Origin: Phymatolithon calcareum
Taxonomy: Eukaryota > Rhodophyta > Florideophyceae > Hapalidiales
Assembly (NCBI GenBank): GCA_977006965.1
Contig: OZ345372.1
Coordinates: 2,294,001 to 2,358,000, forward strand
Length of the DNA: 64,000 bases
Reading direction: 5' to 3'
The notes under the pieces were generated by a model. The model had not been told where the DNA came from, made no database searches, and worked only from the letters and a program-made list of their open reading frames with translations. The number at the start of each line of letters is the position of its first letter. The stretch's first letter is position 1. Position numbers and translations under genes: made by a program. Positions 1 through 9,965 of the stretch are shown here, piece by piece.

Positions 1-144
1 CTCCCACTTGCTCGGTAGAAGTGCTCTGTTGAGTACAGGAAGCAAGTCCTTGCCATGGCCTGACACAGTGCAACGCGAGAAGAATTGGTGACCCTCGCGG
101 GTGTGATCCAGACCGTAGTGAGGAAGAAGCTTACTTTTTCTTTT

Positions 145-1486
145 GAGGAAATTCGCTGCATGGACCGAAAAAGGTGGCAAAATTCGCTAAATCGGCACCC
201 CTTGCAATAACTACTACTCGTTATGATACACAGAACACTCCAAAGAAATAAACTTATCAAAAAAATAATATTTATTTCATGCGCAATGCTCTATGCTTCA
301 GCTCCTCGTCGCAAGTACCATCTCCGTCATCGCAGGCGGTGAGGTCAATTATCATGGACTGAGCCGCTTTGTCGATGTGTTTTCGCTTCGCCTCAACAAC
401 ATTGCGGATGTTCGGCTTGGCGCATGTCTGCGAGAAGTAACCGTTGTTTCCGCACGAGGAGCCGTGACGGGACCTCATTTCGGACGGGAAGTAGGGCCTC
501 TTGCGCTTGCGGCCCAGCTTAGCGACAAGGTCAAACGGAACCAAATCATCCTGTACTAGCTGGTAATCAGTGACTGCAACACGAATGATGATGCCCTCGT
601 GTTGCTTGGCCCACGTTATCAATAGCCATGGGTCCCACACCAGATCTTGTTTCACGGGTCGAGCGCGACTCGATGCTGCGCCAAGCGTCTAGAACAGTAC
701 AAAAGTGCAACGACGACGTGGATACATGGCCGCTGGTGCTCTTCAAAGTGGCGGCAAGAGCATGTAGCGCGGTAGTCGCTGTTAACTACCACAGGGAATG
801 GTGTCACTTGGCTGCTAACAACAAACCTCAGCATGTCACTTTCGATGACCTCCGGCTCCACAAGCGACTTCTCCGGTCAGAGGATTTTCCTGGTGCTTCT
901 TGTAGCAGCAAGGCGTGAGGAACTTGCCTTGCCAATAGACGTGTTGTGGGCGATTACGAGGTTGACAACGTCGTCAAAGTTTGCTCCAGGGCAGTCACCC
1001 ACCCTTAGCACGAGCTCCCTCTTCTCCATGAGTTCAGACCGTTCGGGCGAGAGCGTTGTGAGTTAGCTCAGCAGTCGAATGCGACGAGGTGCAGAGTACT
1101 TTGCGTAGCAGATTTGTAGTGTAATAATAAGGAAGCTGATTGAATATATGGGTAGTCAAGGAGCATGGGCAATTGGTACACTCAGCAGAACCCTGAAGAA
1201 GCCCACATGGACCCCTACCGAAGAGAATGAAGTGGCACGAGCCATTGACGTGATATTATGCAATTCTGAATAAGATAACTGACAACTCTCGATGCTAGTA
1301 TAACGCGATTAGAAACGTGCCGACTTTCCTCAAGTTGGGACACATGGTACCTTCTCAATAAATCCTCTTAATTACATGTAATGATAAGCGGCTGTCTAGC
1401 TGAAATCATAACGAGTAGTAGTTTTTGCAAGGGTGTCGATTTAGCGAATTTTGCCACCTTTTTCGGTCCATGCAGCGAATTTCCTC
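145..1486 (-). mobile_element. Mutator-like (MULE) non-autonomous element, copy 1
   Basis: The element begins GAGGAAATTCGCTGCATGG and ends with the inverse, giving terminal inverted repeats of roughly 80 bp (145-231 against 1391-1486). It is flanked by an exact 10-bp direct repeat, tttttctttt, at 135-144 and 1487-1496. Target duplications of 9-11 bp are typical of the Mutator superfamily. The interior carries only the 3' part of a transposase gene on the minus strand, with SWIM and zinc-knuckle regions, so this copy cannot move by itself. A second copy lies inverted at 53602-54962 with its own, different 10-bp duplication, which confirms both boundaries. Confidence 0.88.
272..861 (-). pseudogene. 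MULE transposase C-terminal remnant (SWIM finger and zinc knuckle)
   Basis: Two overlapping minus-strand frames make up one remnant. The upstream piece (652-861) carries a SWIM-type zinc motif, CSCRHF followed by RPCIHV (CxC...CxH), as found after the DDE domain of MULE transposases. The downstream piece (272-655) carries a degenerate zinc knuckle, CGNNGYFSQTC, in which the expected His is Tyr. The frame changes at about 652-655, where the first piece hits TGA. The same break is present in the second copy, so it predates the dispersal of both elements. The catalytic DDE domain is absent. Downstream acidic residues end at a stop next to the AT-rich inner edge of the terminal repeat. Confidence 0.75.
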
Positions 1487-1639
1487 TTTTTCTTTTAGCT
1501 CACGAACTTCGCAATAAGTCTTTTGCTGCTGAATTTCTATTCTTCCAGGGCAGCATATATTTTGCTGGATTTTCTGATATGGAAAGAGCTGCGTTCCGGC
1601 CTCCTACTTGGGAGTAACTATCATCTTCAGCTATTGTGG

Positions 1640-2834
1640 TAGTCCACGGATTCTGCCCTTTGAGGTTTCCTCGAAAATGAAGACATTGAAAGGAGGTACA
1701 ATTTGATTTCCAGCAACATCAGCAGACTACGAACCGGTATGGATATCAAGCTGGCCGAAGGCTTGCTTTCAAAGCAGCTTTGAAGTACCGTAATGAGGGA
1801 GTTACCGACACAAAAATGTTGGAGCGCATCCGACACGCCAAGATCGCGGTATATCAACTGAGGTCCCTGGGTGTCTCGTTGCGAGCACTCACCCCCTTGA
1901 AAGCAGTGAAGACATACAAGGCGTTGATACAACCAAGATGGGAGTATGCAATGCACCTGACGCCATGGACGCCGAGAGTCCAGACAGCTATAGCAGAAGT
2001 AGAGAAAACATTTTTCGCACAGGTATTCGGTCCAATATCGAAAAACCGCTATGTCAGACTTCGCCTTCTTTGCCGAATTCACAACGCCGAAAACAGGAGA
2101 CTCGTTCTAGCACTCAAAATGCTGGAACGAGCGAGATCAAAGAAAAGGAGTCTTCTGGCCGTCCCAATCGAGGAAAGAAATGTGGGTGCACTACAATGGG
2201 TTAGTCGAGACATATCGGCAATGCTACAGTACGATCTATTCGAGACGGCACTGACTTTCCTCAAACATGGAGTTTCAGCAAAATCGTTGAGGACATTGCT
2301 CTTCAAAGACGAAGGAGACGTCTCGGAGTCCAACAGAAAGAGAAAAATTCCCTACGATCTGCCTGGGTCCACCCCGGCGATTATCAGACTCTCGAAAACA
2401 CGGCACCGCCAATTAGCGGTAAAGTGGGCATTCGGTCGGTTTCCCCCAATGAGCACATCACTTCTGACAGAAAAGTTCGGTGATACTGTACCAATCCTCA
2501 TGAGCAACCTGGAAGAATACCTCGGAAGATATCAACTGACCAAAGAGGAGATTGATATTACTGAAAAAGCTCTAGACAAGCTACTCTTCTTCACTATCGT
2601 CTTTTACGACGACATGGAATAGATAAGGCGCCAATTGAGGAAATATGATCAGTGGACCCCAAGCTTTTCCCTCCGCCCTTTTACGGGAGAGGGTTTTGCA
2701 GCTAGGGCTACGACGTTAACCCGGGTTACAAGTATTTGAATATATGATCGAAGCTACAACGTAGCTGCTGAAACGCATCTCCCTTGCAGTCTCATGAATG
2801 TTACTGAGGGCGTTTAATAAATTCCAAATTCAAA
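1640..2834 (+). mobile_element. LINE (non-LTR retrotransposon) 3' fragment, family A
   Basis: A 5'-truncated LINE tail. The recognisable coding part is 1780-2622. Weaker homology to the RT thumb region (a YLGVTI-like segment) appears from about 1600. The 3' untranslated part ends near 2834 with TTTAATAAATTCCAAATTC followed by an A-run. The same tail sequence is found at 39477-39506, which fixes it as the family's 3' end. The sequence immediately after is a second, related LINE fragment. Confidence 0.75.
1780..2622 (+). pseudogene. LINE ORF2 C-terminal region (RT thumb and C-terminal domain)
   Basis: A 280-residue open frame lacking the endonuclease and RT palm. It aligns by eye with the C-terminal 300 residues of the long LINE ORF at 36035-39001: shared features are a KTYKALIQP/RLYKALVRP block, a FFAQVFGP/LFSRMFGT block, and a late RHRQLAVKWAFGRFP/KHRLLCTHWLFRRFP block. 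The start Met is not a genuine initiator, because this is the truncated tail of a longer protein. The frame ends at TAG in a DDME tail. Similar tails occur at 2836-3395 and in 39500-42900. Confidence 0.75.
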
Positions 2835-2835
2835 A

Positions 2836-3395
2836 AAGCTTTGAGGTACCGCACGTATCTCCACATTTTAGCATAACCGTAGAGATTTGCAGCAATTTTA
2901 GAGCAGCCACTGATAAACAGCATGAAGAAGTCTCCGACGAATACTGTTCGCAAAAGAAGGCACGAGGCTCGAAGCAAGAAGAAACAGGAAAATACCGTAC
3001 GATAAACCGGATGAGATCCCGGTCATCCTCAGGTTTGCCCAGGTGAGACATCGACAGCTGGCCATAAAATACGCAAGCGGAAGGTTCCCTCAAGTGAGCA
3101 CGACGCTAATATCATATACATTCGGAACGGCAGCAGAGCGCCTCCTGGAGACCATACGCATGAACCTAAGTATGAACTGGACTCCGGAGAAACGTTAAGA
3201 ACGGACAAGGCATTATACTCCATAATACTCTACACTGTCACCATAATTGACAATATGGAGAACGACGAGTCCCTGTATTAAGGACTGGGCGATATACTAG
3301 AATGAACAAGTTACGAAAAGCTGCTCTGGCACAATCTTAAGAGTGTTCATGAGGGCTTTCAAATAAGCAACTAAACAGTTGCAAAAAAAGCATGA
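2836..3395 (+). mobile_element. LINE 3' fragment, second copy (family A relative)
   Basis: A shorter, frameshifted LINE tail abutting the previous one. In frame from about 2998 to 3198 it reads IPYDKPDEIPVILRF, then RHRQLAIKYASGRFPQVST, clearly related to the RHRQLAVKWAFGRFP block at 2400. It ends in a different frame with ALYSIILYTVTIIDNMEND and a TAA near 3281, parallel to the ALDKLLFFTIVFYDDME end of the first copy. A 3' untranslated stretch ends in an A-rich run at about 3385-3410. The two tails differ enough to be separate, old insertions. Confidence 0.65.
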
Positions 3396-3403
3396 AGAAG
3401 AAG

Positions 3404-3575
3404 AAGAAAGATAGATTTCTATTAAAAGATGCCAACGCATCTGCTGACGCTTGGGGCAAATTTCCTAGGGCCAAGAGGTTTTGGCTGGATTCTGTCTATG
3501 GAAGAGTTTCTTTTCTTGTTGGTGTAATACGATTCAGTGGACTACAAAAACCCACCTCTGGAACAGCATGAGGAG
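3404..3575. repeat. Dispersed repeat, inverted copy at 43010-43180
   Basis: This segment, containing CGCTTGGGGCAAATTTCCTAG, TGGATTCTGTCTAT and ACGATTCAGTGGACT, is found reverse-complemented at 43010-43180 with roughly 85-90% identity by eye. In both places it lies next to a family A LINE tail, so it may be part of that LINE's 3' neighbourhood or of an element that inserts near it. No coding capacity is recognised. Confidence 0.6.
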
Positions 3576-5190
3576 AGAAAGAAGGATTGACCAAATTGGA
3601 ATCCTTGTCTATTTAGTCTTTGACAAAAATGCAATACTATGCATTGCAAACTGCATGGTGTTAGTAGCGTCTTTTTTCAATGGACAATGAAGCTTTTCAC
3701 CTGTCATTTTTGCTATTGTGTCTAATGACGAACGGTAGGCAGAGAAGAAGCGTGCTTAATTACCTAGCAGGATTAACGCCCTGTCGTAAACTAAGTCGAG
3801 GTAAAAATAGAAGCACTACTTGCTAGCCCCACTGGGGAATAAGCATTCATTATTATTTTTAGCAGTCAGCGTTTCGGAACTGTAGAGCAATGGCAATGCC
3901 TGCGCTCCACGGAGATGGACATGGAAACCGAATATATATGCAAAAGACTCTTTCAGTTCCTCTCGGGAAGAGAATTTCAAATTAAAGAGATGATAGGCGA
4001 ACAGAGCGTGTTAGCTATGGAAAACAGCGAGAAGTTGTCCAGTTACTCAAATTAAGGTTCATATATCCCCGAAGCTGGTGCTGTATACGACCTGGTTTTG
4101 CTCCTAGAAAGAGAGTCAATTCATGCGCACATCGTGGCTGACAAATGCAGGGGAAAACAGCAACGAATTTCGACAGAGAACGATGAGGTGCGGACATGAC
4201 AACGTCACACATGTCTCGCAAATCCAATAAAAGACAGGAAAACACCAAGAAACTGATCTTAAAATCAGTTTGAAAGGCAGTGCAGTCTTGGTTGGGACAC
4301 GGTTTTACAGATACAGTAATTGTTGGGATACTGTACACATCGTTATGCTCGTTTCTTCGCAGTAAAGTTACTGTTCTGGCTTTCGCCTTCGTTCGAACAC
4401 TTGTTGGATACAAATGCTTCAGTTACTGTAAATCATAGGTCCACACGTGTCCCTAGCCCAGGGGCACACATCTCATATTATGAGCGAAAGGTCCCTGCAG
4501 TAATTTTGCGAGAGGTGGCCGTCTTCGTAAAAGCAATGTGAAGTTATTGAGAAATCCACATAGACAAGCCCGTACCCACTGGGAGGGCCGCTCCGCTGAA
4601 GCAGGGGGGAAAATGTATGTTTTTATTTTAGAAGCCCCCAACGCCGGCGCACGTCAACACCAGAGCAACTTCGCATTGCTCTGTAATCCTTCCGGGGAAG
4701 ATTACAAAGTATCGCCTCCATCATCACACCATCATCTCCTCTTTCATCTCGATTTCTAGCATTATTAATTTGCCCATCGCTTATTTCACTTCCTCTTCTG
4801 CTCTGTCATCCATCTGTGGCTGCGCTAGGTTGCGTTGCAGGGTTTCCAGCAGCATCATCGCTAGTGTGTCGTAGTTGTCGATATACGCCGAGGGGTTTCA
4901 CGGGGGGAAGCGGCCGAAAAACTCCACATGACTGCCCAGAGTCTGTCCGCTGAAGCAGACATGTCCATTACATTGAAGGCATCACAATACTTGCGAATGC
5001 TTCATTTACTGACGTGGGGCAAATAATCTCGCTGACGGAACAGGCAAATCCTCGCCTGTCGTGCGAGATGCGCATTTCGGGGATGATTCCACGATTACTC
5101 CCCGCTCCTGGCCACCCTGCTTCTGGCCACCCTGCTTCGCAACGCAGTGCACAAATATGTTACCCGTATCTCGGATTCATGCTTCTGCCG
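3576..5190. other. Non-coding, one short dispersed repeat
   Basis: No gene is recognised here. The short open frames (for example at 4015-4413 minus and 5014-5370 plus) show no motif and no protein-like composition. A 95-bp stretch at about 4605-4700 (TTTTATTTTAGAAGCCC followed by GCGCACG, then CAGAGCAACTTCGCATTGC) recurs in the same orientation at 21848-21945, so it is a dispersed repeat. The last few hundred bases are probably the 3' flank of the minus-strand gene at 5197-6240. Confidence 0.5.
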
Positions 5191-5196
5191 ATTATC

Positions 5197-6240
5197 TTAC
5201 CCACCTGGATTCTCCTTCTCAATTCCAACGGCATCCAATTCACCCAGCGCCGTCATGACGTTGGCGTCCTCTTTCCACGCATCATACATGTAGGTATGCA
5301 TTCCCTCGATGCAGATGCGTGTAGCACTCGCACTCAGACTCCAACTAGTACGAGCTCCGATTGCGCCTGAAATGTATGCAACGCGCTCCTCAGCGACGTT
5401 CACGAGATGCTTGAGCATTCGACCTCGCAGCGCCCGCCAAAGAGGTTGAGGAATCTCGCACGTTGCACGGAGATACCGCAACAAAATGTCCTCAGCAACG
5501 GTGTCCCGGCCGGCACGACCGCATTTACGTGGAAATGCGAGTAAAAGGCCGCGCTCATCGGCTGCGTCTGCCATGCGCCACAGAGCGCCGTCGGGGAGTG
5601 CATCACACCCAGCAATATACGCGAGTAGCATCGCGCGTATGAGCGCCCGACAATGCCCGCGTCTGCATGTCGACGCAGACGGCACCGTGGCGGCCCAGAA
5701 GTACGGGCGCGAGTCAGGGGTGGTCAGCGCGGGGAACGGGACCGCGGACGAGGGGAGCAGCACGCCGATGACGGGGCGCGGGAGGGCGGACGACGAGCGT
5801 GATCGGACGCCGAATGCACGCAGAAAGCGGCCTGACATGGACGATTCAAGCAAGAGCGTCGCATTGGTGCACGGCAACGCTGCGACACGTAGGGCTGCCG
5901 CGACCGTGGAGACGAGCGACGGGCATTGGGCGTTGGCGAGGAATTGAAATGAGCAGTCGCCGACGGAGACAAGGGCGCGTCCGGGGGCACCGCGGATGGG
6001 CGACACGGGCAAGAGCTGGCCAATACAGCGACGTGATGCAGGACGGATGCGCGGGTTAGGGCGGTGGAGTCGGGCGTATAGGATGCAGATGAGAAGCAGG
6101 AGGATGGTGGCGATGAGCGGGCGATGGTGGATGATTGGGAGGAGTCTGCGACGGAGACGATGCCATGCGGACTTTGCTGGTGTTTCCGAATTGTCGACGA
6201 GAGTGGAGGTGCCGGACGAGATGTGCGATCGACGGCGCAT
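5197..6240 (-). CDS. Type II single-pass membrane protein, unknown function
   Basis: A single open frame of 347 residues with no frameshift and distinctly higher GC than the repeats around it, especially in 5480-6240. Residues 1-40 are basic (RRR, RLRRRLL) and are followed by one hydrophobic segment at about 41-57 (LIATILLLLICILYA). The remaining 290 residues have no further membrane segment. Basic N-terminus, anchor and long C-terminal part predict a type II protein with its bulk in the ER/Golgi lumen or outside the cell. That part holds about ten cysteines and at least one N-glycosylation sequon (NAT), which suits the secretory pathway. I do not recognise the domain; Golgi transferases often have this topology, but no catalytic motif is visible. 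The gene is divergent to the kinase gene at 7090, with 849 bp between the two start codons. Confidence 0.7.
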   Translation of the reverse strand: MRRRSHISSGTSTLVDNSETPAKSAWHRLRRRLLPIIHHRPLIATILLLLICILYARLHRPNPRIRPASRRCIGQLLPVSPIRGAPGRALVSVGDCSFQFLANAQCPSLVSTVAAALRVAALPCTNATLLLESSMSGRFLRAFGVRSRSSSALPRPVIGVLLPSSAVPFPALTTPDSRPYFWAATVPSASTCRRGHCRALIRAMLLAYIAGCDALPDGALWRMADAADERGLLLAFPRKCGRAGRDTVAEDILLRYLRATCEIPQPLWRALRGRMLKHLVNVAEERVAYISGAIGARTSWSLSASATRICIEGMHTYMYDAWKEDANVMTALGELDAVGIEKENPGG

Positions 6241-6838
6241 GTGGGCTTGACGACCGGGCCAATTCGCGTTGTGATGGTCCTCGTCGCAACGAATGGGAGA
6301 AGCGGTTGAGCGGGACGGCCTTCAATCAATCAATGCATTGAACTACGCCGGAATCCTCGTGGTGCGGATTGGGACGGTGTATTGATCGGTCCTTTACAGC
6401 AGGGCCGGACAAAATGGTCCTCGTGGCACGCCACTTCAATTGCCAGCGGGCCAGATAGCTGTGAATTTGTGCTTGCTTGCAGCGTCCAATTACTCAACTG
6501 GCATATGTAAGACAGGTGCAAGCGAGTTGTCTGACTTACGTGATTCAAAAAATGAATTTTGGAATCTGGTGTCAGTGTTGAACACGTGGTGGTTAGTTGC
6601 TTGTAAAACGTGGTGCATGAAGGCCCACTCCGAGAAACTGTAAAGCGTTAGGAATGACCGCCGCTCAGGTGCCACGTCAGTGCCGAATTGAACTGAAGTC
6701 AGTTGGGGCCATAAATTTAATTCAAAAACAAATAGATACGTTCCGACCTTCCCTTCACTTGCTGCATTACCACACGTTGAAACGTGCCGGTATCGTCAAT
6801 TCCTGGACGCTTCGGGATACTGTAGCACCAGCCAGACA

Positions 6839-6869
<31 letters not shown>

Positions 6870-7089
6870 CGACCGTCGCCAATGCCATACGCTTGGCCCG
6901 CCCTTCATCGCCTTCGCGCAGCGTTTGCGCTGATTCCCTCGTACTAACAACGCAACGCAACGGAACGCGCTAACCTTGACTATCTGTCTACTTTTCCAAC
7001 TAACCCAACCCATCACTAACCAACCAACCCCACTCAACCTAATCTTGCAACGGCCATACACACGATTCTTCACGTCATCTTCCCTCCCG
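6241..7089. promoter_or_regulatory. Divergent intergenic region, likely shared promoter
   Basis: The 849 bp lie head-to-head between the membrane-protein gene (minus) and the kinase gene (plus), so both promoters must lie here. No TATA box can be assigned with confidence. The segment just upstream of the kinase start (about 6995-7060) is a run of CCAACC and CTAACC-like, purine-poor motifs, typical of a leader sequence rather than coding sequence. A (GGCA)n microsatellite is embedded at 6840-6870. Confidence 0.5.
6840..6870. repeat. (GGCA)n microsatellite
   Basis: Nearly eight perfect copies of GGCA in tandem, in the intergenic region about 220 bp upstream of the kinase start. Length variation here could alter spacing in the shared promoter, but no effect can be read from the sequence. 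Confidence 0.9.
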
Positions 7090-9171
7090 ATGGAACCCGA
7101 CCGCCCGCACTTCCGCAATGGCCTGCCGATGCGCCTCTTCGGATGGGTGCAGGTCAGAACTGGCAGACTATCCTTCAAGCGTCATTCGCGCTTTGTTAAA
7201 CTTAATGGCGAGGTCATGTCCCTACACGAGAGCGAACACACCCTCCCCATGGAGGAGTTTAATATCTACGGTGCACTTGTGGAGGTCGCCAACAATCAAT
7301 CCCGAAGGGATTTCAAGCTGTCTATCGGCAAGCGCGTCTTAAACTTCACATTCGGTTCATACGATGAAATGATGACATGGGCACGAAGCATCGACTTTGC
7401 CGCCGCGCGCGACTTTGCAGAGTATTATAAACTCGGCATCCGCATCGGAGAGGGCACCTATTCTAAAGTCTATCTCGCTCGCGACATTGTCGACCCAAAT
7501 CTCACATTTGCCGTCAAGGTAATTCAGAAGAAGCATCGACACGGCGACTTCGAATTGCAAAAATGGGTTGAACGCGAGCGTCACGTCAACACCGTCGTCT
7601 CTCATCGCTGCATCGTCCAGGCTGTCGACATGTTTTGCACATTGGATTACGTTCACATCGTGTTTGAATACATGCCGGGCGGTACTGTACGTGACTTACT
7701 GGACGAGCACACCCGGCTGGGCGAGTCGTATGCACGCGTCATCATGCGCGAGCTGCTCACCGCCTTGCAGTATATTCATTCAAAGAACATAGTGCATCGG
7801 GACATACGACCGGGAAATTTGTTCTGCTCGGACACCAAGTTTCCGATGGTTATTGCGCTCGGCGACTTTGGATTTTCTAATTTCATCTCGGACAAGATTG
7901 TCAACTGCGAGGTCCTCACCACTCCTATGGGAGTCCTACCGTACACCGCCAGTGAAATCTGCCGGAAACAAAAGTATGGGCCTAACGTCGATCTGTGGTC
8001 AGCGGGTGTCGTCCTTTACGAATTGTTATGTGGAAAACCGCCATTTCAAGGTCGAAATAATCGCGATACGAACGAGAACATCATCCGCGGTCGCGTCACG
8101 TTCCAAGATCCAATATGGGACAGAATTTCAACTCAGGCTAAGGGGCTCATTCTCCAATTACTTCAAGCAGATCCCCATAAGCGTATCAGCGCACTGGCCG
8201 CTCTTCAACATGCGTGGTTTCAGAATACGGGGTCAAATCTAGGCTCATCACGGTCGTCTGGTAAAATGCCGCTCATCACGCCAAGTGAATCCGCGAGAAC
8301 GCTCATGGACCGTCGCGATGAAATTGCACAGCTCGGAGGGAATGAGGAAGAGGGCGTAAGTAGCGGAAGTAGTGGCAGTAGCAAAGAGGACACCGAGTCT
8401 GTACAACGGGAACGGGCATTCGCAAGGTCTACAACGTCACGCGGAAGCAAGCGAGAACAGGGCTTTTTCAGCCGTGTACCGTCAAATGCCTCTAGCACGG
8501 TGTCGCAAGAGGTGTTGCGACGCGGAGTTGGAAGTGGGACACTGAATAAGCGTGCTTCGGCGCCGGTGAGCGGAATGTATCGTTCGGCATCGCATTCAGG
8601 GTCTGCATTCAATGGCTCATCCCCATCACTACCGTACACAGCAAGTCTGTCAAGTTTGTCCGGAGTAAGCGCGGGGCAATCACGAATGTCTATGACGCCA
8701 TCAATATTACGCATTCAGTCTATGGGACTGCAAGCGGCTACGAGAAATAACCCTGAACGGATGAAGGTTTTCCTCAAGTCCCCTGTGGTACAATCGGAAT
8801 TGGCGAATATGTTCCCGCTACGGCGAAAGTTAATTCTGTGGGCTCGTGTGTTTATCGCTGTGTTCCGCATGCGGTCGCTGGCGAAGGGAGAATCATTGAC
8901 GAGACAACTGTCGAAAGTTGGAAGCTCCAAGGGAGTGGACCTGGGAATTGTCGAACGACGCAAGGAACAGGCAATCAAACTAGCGGAACTACAGAAGCAA
9001 CGGGCATCATCGTCGCCGAAGCTTGAGAAACGCGATGTGCGACCGCGAGTACGACACATTCGACATAAGTCGCGAGAGGCGACCTCGGCATTATTCGCCA
9101 AATTATCACCGTCGGATAAGGCAGGAAGTGGAAGGGAGGAGGAGAGCTTGAATAAAGAAGATGAGCGATGA
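7090..9171 (+). CDS. PH-domain Ser/Thr protein kinase
   Basis: The protein is 693 residues from the chosen Met. A pleckstrin-homology domain occupies about residues 15-108 (GWVQVRTG...RRDFKLSIGK...MTWARSI), suggesting binding to membrane phosphoinositides. A protein kinase domain follows at about 113-377: glycine loop IGEGTYSKV (119-127), ATP-anchoring Lys in AVKV (K143), catalytic loop HRDIRPGN (236-243), metal-binding DFG (259-261), and DLWSAGVVLYELLCGKPPF. Two positions are unusual: the catalytic-loop Lys is Arg (HRDIR instead of HRDLK), and APE reads ASE. The Asp and Asn are kept, so activity is plausible. The 300-residue C-terminus is rich in Ser, Gly and Arg with a hydrophobic patch (RRKLILWARVFIAVFRM). 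The frame is open 38 codons further upstream, but that stretch looks like leader sequence; ATGGAA at 7090 precedes the PH domain. No intron. The family (CAMK/AGC-like) cannot be fixed by eye. Confidence 0.9.
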   Translation: MEPDRPHFRNGLPMRLFGWVQVRTGRLSFKRHSRFVKLNGEVMSLHESEHTLPMEEFNIYGALVEVANNQSRRDFKLSIGKRVLNFTFGSYDEMMTWARSIDFAAARDFAEYYKLGIRIGEGTYSKVYLARDIVDPNLTFAVKVIQKKHRHGDFELQKWVERERHVNTVVSHRCIVQAVDMFCTLDYVHIVFEYMPGGTVRDLLDEHTRLGESYARVIMRELLTALQYIHSKNIVHRDIRPGNLFCSDTKFPMVIALGDFGFSNFISDKIVNCEVLTTPMGVLPYTASEICRKQKYGPNVDLWSAGVVLYELLCGKPPFQGRNNRDTNENIIRGRVTFQDPIWDRISTQAKGLILQLLQADPHKRISALAALQHAWFQNTGSNLGSSRSSGKMPLITPSESARTLMDRRDEIAQLGGNEEEGVSSGSSGSSKEDTESVQRERAFARSTTSRGSKREQGFFSRVPSNASSTVSQEVLRRGVGSGTLNKRASAPVSGMYRSASHSGSAFNGSSPSLPYTASLSSLSGVSAGQSRMSMTPSILRIQSMGLQAATRNNPERMKVFLKSPVVQSELANMFPLRRKLILWARVFIAVFRMRSLAKGESLTRQLSKVGSSKGVDLGIVERRKEQAIKLAELQKQRASSSPKLEKRDVRPRVRHIRHKSREATSALFAKLSPSDKAGSGREEESLNKEDER

Positions 9172-9315
9172 TTGAGCGAGAAGAGCGACGGTATGGATGT
9201 CGAAAACAAAATTTTCCACGGAATGCCGCATTGTGGCACTGGCGCAAGCTGAGATGAGATAGTTTTTGAAATTACTGTACATTTTTGATTTTTTGAACAA
9301 GGAAAGAACAATAAC

Positions 9316-9321
9316 AATAAA
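9316..9321 (+). terminator. Candidate poly(A) signal of the kinase gene
   Basis: AATAAA lies 145 bp after the kinase stop codon in an A/T-rich stretch. Whether this organism uses a canonical hexamer is not known from the window. Confidence 0.3.
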
Positions 9322-9324
9322 TTA

Positions 9325-9965
9325 TTCCCTAGTCGAGGATCCCTCTTTTCTCAGCTACACTGTCTTTGAGCTTCTGTGCTGAGCGAACGCCGGTACGGCA
9401 ACGTGGATCTACCCCGATGTTCGTCAGTGTCAAACGTAAGTCTGACAGGCGTGTACGTAAGGCAGTTTTGTAGTCGAATCTCAACTCTGACTGTAACGGA
9501 TAACTTGTCGTATTTTAGAACAGTAGGGAACACAAAGCTCAAATCTAACACGTGCATTAAGTTTTGGGTGTGCACCCAATTGTCTTTCTTGGTTCAGTCG
9601 CATTGCCCAATAGAATATCTAAGGAACACGTGCTGGTCTGCTTGTAAGCACAAGCTGGAACGTTTACATTCGGGTCCGAACTGGAGCGTTTTTCTGACTA
9701 AAGTCAGATTGTTTTCCACTTCGCTTGACAGATTCGATGGATGCATGTAATGACAGTGCTGTGTTGTAATTCTGAGTTCTTCCTGTCATGTAAAGCATCT
9801 ACGCATGAGCGGCAGAGTCTCCTCAGTTGCAGCGAAGGGCGCCGTTCCGCAACGGACGTTCAGGAGGCAGGGAAGGCACTCGAGCGTTTAGTGTTTCCGT
9901 CCCAATCCACGTAGGCCATGGGCGAGCTAACAACCTTGCTGGCAGACATCTGAGATGTCGAGCAG
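9325..9965. other. Non-coding, nothing recognised
   Basis: Between the kinase gene and the LINE tail. Open frames at 9351-9575 (minus) and 9376-9750 (plus) overlap each other and carry no motif. No terminal repeats or coding homology to the other elements of the window are seen. Confidence 0.4.

Noticed and set aside
5400-6341. Several overlapping open frames on both strands over the membrane-protein gene
   Set aside because: They are shadows in GC-rich sequence; their products are Arg/Ser/Pro-rich and lack the membrane anchor pattern of the 5197-6240 frame.
6976-7089. Upstream Met giving the kinase 38 extra residues
   Set aside because: The segment is built of CCAACC/CTAACC-like leader text without protein-like features, and the PH domain begins soon after the Met at 7090.
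9351-9750. Open frames downstream of the kinase as small genes
   Set aside because: They overlap on opposite strands, have no motif and start or end in non-coding context.
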